Notes under the pieces: model-generated | What the model saw: only the letters and a program-made list of their open reading frames with translations | Databases searched by the model: none | Told to the model about the DNA's origin: nothing | Shown: positions 5,585 through 9,093 of the stretch, piece after piece | How the letters are laid out: every line of letters starts with the position of its first letter | Numbering within the stretch: the stretch's first letter is position 1 | Source of the DNA: Phycisphaerales bacterium UBA1910 | GTDB taxonomy: Bacteria; Planctomycetota; Phycisphaerae; Phycisphaerales; UBA1924 | Reading direction: 5' to 3' | Assembly: GCA_002337545.1 (NCBI GenBank) | Contig: DDGE01000064.1 | Location: 4,197 to 13,289, forward strand | DNA length: 9,093 nucleotides | Translations under genes and position numbers: made by a program

Positions 5585-6946
5585 TCACTGGCAACCCACG
5601 CTGTACGCCTCTAGAAAAGCAGACACATCAAAGAAATCCAACCCACCATCCAGCGTGAGATCAGCGACGAGTGAACCGGCATCGAACGCAGCCATGAACA
5701 CACCCACATCCGCTGCGTTCATCGCCCCATCCCCATTCAGATCGGCGGAGCAACCGCCACAATTAAACCCGTACACATAGACCGCCCCGCTATTCACATC
5801 GTTCAGCGGAGCCGCGATCATCATGGCCTCATCGTCGATATCGAGCCGCGCACCAAACAGCGACAAGCCGGAACCCGGCGCATGCCCAATCGTTTCGACA
5901 TACACCCAGCGATCGTCTACCAACGAATACACACTCGCCGCCCCGGCGTGCATCTCTGTGTCGGGCGCTCCGATGAGCAATGTACTCCCATCCATCGCGA
6001 GCTGATTCCCGAAACCCATCAAGCCATCAATCTCCGGCTCGATCACCTGCGTTTGCTTCCACACCCCAGTATCGAGCTCATAGGCCACGACCTCGCCGCG
6101 CCGCTGATCCGCATCCGGATCACCGATCAGCAATCGCCCATCCTCAAGCGCGAGATCAAAGCCAAAGGTATGCCCGAAATCGAACAAGTCCGGTTCAAGG
6201 ACCTGCGTTTTAACCCAAGCTCCCTCCTCACGACGAAAAACATAGCACGCCCCGTTGGGCTCATTGATCTCGTTGCGAGCAAAGGGGGAACCGATCGCCA
6301 GCCAATCGTCATCGAATACTGGCGAGAGCCCGAAGACCTCACCTGGTCCCCCATCGCTCGCGGTCAGCCGCTGCGTTTCGATCCACTCGTTGCCGTCATA
6401 CTCAAACACATACGCGGCCCCCTCAATATCTCCATAGGTCCTTGCGGCCGCACCGATCACCGCCATTTCACCCCTGTGAAACACATACCCAAAGGCCCCA
6501 AGCTCCTCGCCAATCGAGGGCAACAGCTTCTGGACGAAGCCCCAATCCCCATCCACTCGCTCGTATACATACACCGCGCCGGTGTCTTCACCGAGTTCAT
6601 CGTCATACGGCGAACCAATCATCATCGTGTCGCCATCAACCGAGATCCAAGTGCCGAAGCGGTGACCGTCCCGCGCATCTGGTGGCACGAGTCGCCCAAC
6701 CCGTTCCCACGCGCCGCCGACGAGTGCGTAGGTATATACAGCACCACTCTGAACCCCATCGATGACCGCCTCCTGAGCACCGACAAACGCCTCATCGTCT
6801 GTGAGCACGACATCAGTCCCGAAGACCGGTGCATCCCAGCCATCAGCGACGCTCAGCGTGTCCTGATACACAGGTCGACACTCCTGGGCCTCTAAAATCG
6901 GGACACGCAGAACAAGGCACAGACTCACAGCAATGATGGAATGCAT
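5585..6946 (-). CDS. Secreted seven-bladed FG-GAP beta-propeller with GC-type dockerin tail
   Basis: A 453-residue protein. GGAGG at 6951-6955 (minus strand), 4 bases before ATG 6946, fixes the start. The N-terminus is hydrophobic, with possible cleavage after LEA (20); R14 inside the core makes it a weak-looking signal. From about 30 to 395 I count seven repeats of the FG-GAP/integrin-alpha type, each shaped like 'FG..L...DD.L.IGAP......GAVYVY......W', enough for one closed seven-bladed propeller. A Cys-rich link (CGGC) leads to two 12-residue calcium-type loops, DLNGDGAMNAAD (402-413) and DLTLDGGLDFFD (429-440), then VSAFL and terminal GCQ. This is the GC-type dockerin tail found in many secreted Phycisphaerae proteins, thought to be an anchoring or sorting signal. 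The propeller's ligand is unknown. The gene is less GC-rich than its neighbours and lies downstream of the acyltransferase with a 64-base gap that has its own promoter candidate. Confidence 0.93.
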   Translation of the reverse strand: MHSIIAVSLCLVLRVPILEAQECRPVYQDTLSVADGWDAPVFGTDVVLTDDEAFVGAQEAVIDGVQSGAVYTYALVGGAWERVGRLVPPDARDGHRFGTWISVDGDTMMIGSPYDDELGEDTGAVYVYERVDGDWGFVQKLLPSIGEELGAFGYVFHRGEMAVIGAAARTYGDIEGAAYVFEYDGNEWIETQRLTASDGGPGEVFGLSPVFDDDWLAIGSPFARNEINEPNGACYVFRREEGAWVKTQVLEPDLFDFGHTFGFDLALEDGRLLIGDPDADQRRGEVVAYELDTGVWKQTQVIEPEIDGLMGFGNQLAMDGSTLLIGAPDTEMHAGAASVYSLVDDRWVYVETIGHAPGSGLSLFGARLDIDDEAMMIAAPLNDVNSGAVYVYGFNCGGCSADLNGDGAMNAADVGVFMAAFDAGSLVADLTLDGGLDFFDVSAFLEAYSVGCQ

Positions 6947-6950
6947 AAGA

Positions 6951-6975
6951 CCTCCAATAAGTTCATCAAACTTAT
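6951..6975 (-). promoter_or_regulatory. Shine-Dalgarno with adjoining AT-rich hairpin, propeller gene
   Basis: On the minus strand, ATAAGTT (6969-6975), loop TGATG, AACTTAT (6957-6963) form a perfect seven-pair hairpin ending one base before the Shine-Dalgarno GGAGG (6951-6955). The hairpin could act as a roadblock or stabiliser at the 5' end of the message, or as an operator palindrome in DNA. Confidence 0.45.
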
Positions 6976-7000
6976 CGACCGGTCATGCTGAACTTCTCAA
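6971..7000 (-). promoter_or_regulatory. Candidate promoter of the propeller gene
   Basis: On the minus strand, TTGAGA (6995-7000; 5 of 6 to TTGACA), an 18-base spacer, then GATAAG (6971-6976; 4 of 6 to TATAAT). A perfect eight-base palindrome GACCGGTC (6977-6984) lies in the spacer next to the -10 box, where a repressor could bind. The -10 box is also the outer end of the AT-rich hairpin, so promoter and RNA-hairpin readings compete. Confidence 0.35.
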
Positions 7001-7010
7001 CTCTTGATAT

Positions 7011-7796
7011 CTAAGCAATCTGCCGCCGCGCCCCGTTCTCATCGAACGCCAGCAGCTCACCCGAATCTGCTTCAGGTTTCAGCGCCGGGCCCTTCGAGTC
7101 CCACCCCGTCCAGCGCTCATACCGCTCGTGCAGGTCCTTCGCGATCTCCGCGTTGCCCTTGCCCGAGTCCTTGTAATCGATCGGACGCATCACACGCACA
7201 CGCGTCGAGCTCCGCATCCACAGCGACTCCCACGCACTCTTCGCATCCGTAGGCGTCCCCTCGATAATCACCGGCAACACCCGCGCCCCGCTCCGCTGCA
7301 CCAGCACACCCACACCCGGCGCGAAGGGGAGCAAACGCTTGGCGGGTCGCTCGATGCGACCCTCCGGGAAAATCCCGATCACCCCGCCGTCTGCGAGGTG
7401 CTTGCGTGCATGACGCAATCCCGTGCGTCCGTGCCGATTCCGCGCCACAAAGATCACGCCCAACCAGTTCCAGAACCAGTTGATCCCCTTGAGTCGCATG
7501 TCCTCCGCCATCATCCATCGGATCTTGGTCGGCACGCTCAGGCTCACCAGGATCGGGTCCACCCCGGCCGTGTGATTGCACACCACGATCATGGGTCCCC
7601 CCAGATCGTCCAGCGCCCCCTCCTCGTGCTCCACGATCAGATCGTGCACCCCACGCGCGTACGCAAAGCCGAGCAGGTATAACAACCCATCGAGCGCACC
7701 GAGCTCAGGCGACCACTTGCGCCCGTACGCTCGCCCACCCACAAATCCTGTGGCGACAAGCACTAAGAGCCCAAGAATAATCCAGAGAAAGGTCAT
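7011..7796 (-). CDS. PlsC-type membrane-anchored acyltransferase (1-acylglycerol-3-phosphate acyltransferase family)
   Basis: A 261-residue protein from ATG 7796. A single hydrophobic segment (3-20) anchors it in the membrane, followed by the lysophospholipid acyltransferase domain. Motif I is NHTAGVD with catalytic H75 and D80; motif II-like GVIFVAR is 113-119; motif III is FPEGRI (143-148), which binds the phosphate; motif IV is VLPVII (173-178). The family moves an acyl group from acyl-ACP or acyl-CoA to lysophosphatidic acid to give phosphatidic acid, but some members acylate other lipids, so the exact acceptor is not certain. A GTG start at 7817 would add seven residues. ATG is preferred because it directly precedes the membrane segment and has TAACAT 7 bases upstream, but neither start has a clear Shine-Dalgarno. 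It is divergent from rarA and followed by the propeller gene. The C-terminal ~30 residues have no recognised motif. Confidence 0.92.
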   Translation of the reverse strand: MTFLWIILGLLVLVATGFVGGRAYGRKWSPELGALDGLLYLLGFAYARGVHDLIVEHEEGALDDLGGPMIVVCNHTAGVDPILVSLSVPTKIRWMMAEDMRLKGINWFWNWLGVIFVARNRHGRTGLRHARKHLADGGVIGIFPEGRIERPAKRLLPFAPGVGVLVQRSGARVLPVIIEGTPTDAKSAWESLWMRSSTRVRVMRPIDYKDSGKGNAEIAKDLHERYERWTGWDSKGPALKPEADSGELLAFDENGARRQIA

Positions 7797-7803
7797 CACA
7801 GGA

Positions 7804-7809
7804 ATGTTA
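7804..7809 (-). promoter_or_regulatory. Candidate -10 box of a leaderless acyltransferase transcript
   Basis: TAACAT on the minus strand ends 7 bases before ATG 7796 with no Shine-Dalgarno between. It would place transcription start at or just before the ATG. If the GTG at 7817 is the true start, this hexamer is internal and meaningless. Confidence 0.3.
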
Positions 7810-7837
7810 GCAGTCACAAGTTTTTGGTTCCATACAA

Positions 7838-7864
7838 GTTACGAAAATATCGTCTTTTGGTAAC
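7838..7864. promoter_or_regulatory. 27-base imperfect palindrome between acyltransferase and rarA
   Basis: GTTAC-G-AAAA, seven-base centre TATCGTC, TTTT-G-GTAAC. Nine of ten arm positions pair; the only mismatch is G against G. It lies in the AT-rich 119-base gap between two divergent genes. It could be an operator for a dimeric regulator acting on either promoter. No regulator family can be assigned. Confidence 0.45.
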
Positions 7865-7903
7865 AATTCCGCACACCCCGATTCCAGATTTCACATTCAC
7901 CCG

Positions 7904-7909
7904 TACACT
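7904..7909 (+). promoter_or_regulatory. Candidate -10 box of a leaderless rarA transcript
   Basis: TACACT (4 of 6 to TATAAT) ends 6 bases before ATG 7916, and there is no Shine-Dalgarno. A very weak TTCCAG at 7882-7887 lies 16 bases upstream. Confidence 0.3.
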
Positions 7910-7915
7910 TCCCGT

Positions 7916-9093
7916 ATGAACGATCTGTGGGCACCCAACCGAGAACAGGCCCTCACCCGCGTCGCACCGCTGGCGGCTCGGGTGCGCCCCAAGTCCCTCG
8001 ACCAGATCGTCGGCCAAACCCATATCCTCGGCCCGGGCAAGCTCCTCCGCCGCATGATCGACGCCGACACCCTCACCTCCATCATCCTCCACGGCCCGCC
8101 CGGTACCGGCAAAACCACCCTCGCCGAGGTCATCGCCAAAGCAACCTCGCGCCGGTTCGTCCGCGAGAACGCCGCGTCCGTCGGCGTCAAACGCATCCGC
8201 GAGATCATCGACGAGGCCTCCCGCATCCTCGGCGAGCAGAACAAACGCACCATCCTCTTCCTCGACGAGATCCACCGCTTCTCCAAGTCGCAACAGGATG
8301 TCCTGCTCGCCGATGTCGAACGCGGGCTCATCACCCTCATCGGCGCCACCACCGAGAACCCCCTCTTCGCCGTCAACGCCGCGCTCATCTCCCGCTCCAC
8401 GCTCTTCCGCCTCGAGTCGCTCACCGAAGACGAGACGGTGCAGCTCATCGACAACGCCCTGCGACACCCCGACGCGTTTCCCGACCAATCCATCGAGATC
8501 ACCGACGACGCCAAACGCGTCTGGGCGATCAAGTCCGAAGGCGACGCCCGCCGCGCACTCACCGCGCTCGAAGTCGCGGTCCGCTCGTCCTCGCCCAATC
8601 AACCGACACCCGGTGGCATCCGCCATAGGCAGATCCCGCCTGTGCAATCCCAACCGAACCTGATCATCGACAAGCAGCTCGCTGAGGATTCCATCCAACA
8701 GAAGGTCGCAACCTACGGCGACGACGGTCACTACGACACCATCTCCGCCATGATCAAGTCCGTCCGCGGCTCCGACCCAGACGCCGCCGTCTACTGGATC
8801 GCCCGCATGCTCGACGCAGGCGAAGACCCACGATTCATCGCCCGAAGACTCGCGATTCTCGCATCCGAAGACATCGGCAACGCCGACCCGCGCGGGATCA
8901 TGATCGCCCAGGCCGCGTGGGACCTCGTCGAACGCATCGGCATGCCCGAGGCCCGGATCACCCTCTCGCAATGCGCGACCTATCTAGCCTGCGCCCCCAA
9001 GAGCAATGCCGCGTACATGGCCATCAACGCCGCGATGGACGATGTCAAAAACGGCCGCGTCATCCCCGTCCCCATCTACCTCCGCGACGGCAA
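7916..9093 (+). CDS. rarA: Replication-associated recombination protein A (AAA+ ATPase RarA/MgsA), 3' end cut by window edge
   Basis: The frame is open from ATG 7916 to the last base, 392 complete codons with no stop. RarA (MgsA; WHIP/Wrnip1 in eukaryotes) is a cytoplasmic AAA+ ATPase related to clamp-loader subunits that acts at stalled replication forks. Visible motifs: PLAARVRPKSLDQIVGQ (18-34), Walker A GPPGTGKTT (60-68), Walker B FLDEIH (115-120) followed by RFSKSQQD, sensor 1 GATTEN (143-148), arginine finger R160 in ALISRS, and sensor 2 in GDARRAL. The C-terminal tetramer domain has GHYDTISAMIKSVRGSDPDAAVYW, ASEDIGNADPR and CAPKSNAAYMA, all typical of the family. By comparison with the ~447-residue E. 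coli protein, about 50 residues are missing. A short Pro/Gln-rich insert (NQPTPGG...PPVQSQPN) follows sensor 2. It is divergent from the acyltransferase gene; no Shine-Dalgarno. Confidence 0.97.
   Translation, partial: MNDLWAPNREQALTRVAPLAARVRPKSLDQIVGQTHILGPGKLLRRMIDADTLTSIILHGPPGTGKTTLAEVIAKATSRRFVRENAASVGVKRIREIIDEASRILGEQNKRTILFLDEIHRFSKSQQDVLLADVERGLITLIGATTENPLFAVNAALISRSTLFRLESLTEDETVQLIDNALRHPDAFPDQSIEITDDAKRVWAIKSEGDARRALTALEVAVRSSSPNQPTPGGIRHRQIPPVQSQPNLIIDKQLAEDSIQQKVATYGDDGHYDTISAMIKSVRGSDPDAAVYWIARMLDAGEDPRFIARRLAILASEDIGNADPRGIMIAQAAWDLVERIGMPEARITLSQCATYLACAPKSNAAYMAINAAMDDVKNGRVIPVPIYLRDG

Noticed and set aside
5882..6895. 337-codon plus-strand frame opposite the propeller gene
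   Set aside because: The sense strand has seven FG-GAP repeats and a dockerin tail; the antisense product mirrors those repeats and has no Shine-Dalgarno or domain.
7797..7817. GTG start of the acyltransferase at 7817
   Set aside because: Possible but less likely: GTG with no clear ribosome site, adding seven residues before the membrane segment. Kept as an alternative.
7814..8971. 385-codon minus-strand frame opposite rarA
   Set aside because: The sense strand encodes canonical RarA motifs throughout; the antisense product is Gly/Asp/Val-rich without motifs.
1..9093. Defence island or mobile element system
   Set aside because: No transposase, integrase, toxin-antitoxin, restriction or nuclease-effector genes; YqgF and RarA are housekeeping proteins and the ankyrin gene has no defence neighbours in view.

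Overview
The window looks like an ordinary chromosomal stretch of a GC-rich planctomycete, most probably of the class Phycisphaerae. The best lineage marker is the secreted beta-propeller protein at 5585-6946. It ends in two EF-hand-like loops and a terminal Gly-Cys motif (DFFDVSAFL...GC), the 'GC-type dockerin' tail known mainly from Phycisphaerae. The other genes fit: secreted repeat proteins next to housekeeping genes, with GC-rich coding and long antisense shadow frames. No plasmid, phage, transposase, CRISPR or RNA gene was recognised.

Layout from left to right: (1) an ankyrin-repeat protein with an export signal, on the minus strand and cut by the window start (1-947). (2) A YqgF/RuvX-type nuclease-fold protein, divergent from it across a 43-base gap (991-1461). 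(3) A 205-base gap with a UUCG-loop hairpin, a nested inverted-repeat structure and a small hairpin that partly covers the next ribosome binding site. (4) A likely two-gene unit: a LolA-like periplasmic protein (1667-2554) and, 9 bases later, a 912-residue exported TPR protein with an HEYTH zinc-protease centre (2564-5302). (5) A convergent gap (5303-5584) with a two-unit palindromic repeat and a second hairpin. (6) The seven-bladed FG-GAP propeller with dockerin tail (minus). (7) A PlsC-type acyltransferase with one N-terminal membrane segment (minus). (8) A divergent gap with a 27-base imperfect palindrome, then rarA, whose 3' end lies outside the window.

Two themes stand out. First, start signals fall into two classes. 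The ankyrin, LolA-like and propeller genes have clear Shine-Dalgarno sequences. The yqgF, TPR-protease, acyltransferase and rarA starts have none, but each has a TANNNT hexamer ending 5-7 bases before the ATG, as expected for leaderless transcripts. Second, the structured element at 1548-1643 and the palindromic element at 5301-5424 share a 17-base block (14 of 17 identical) and the same stem ends, so they may belong to one dispersed palindromic repeat family. Four of the seven genes encode predicted exported or membrane proteins, so the region leans towards cell-envelope functions, but only the LolA-like/TPR-protease pair is arranged as though its products work together.
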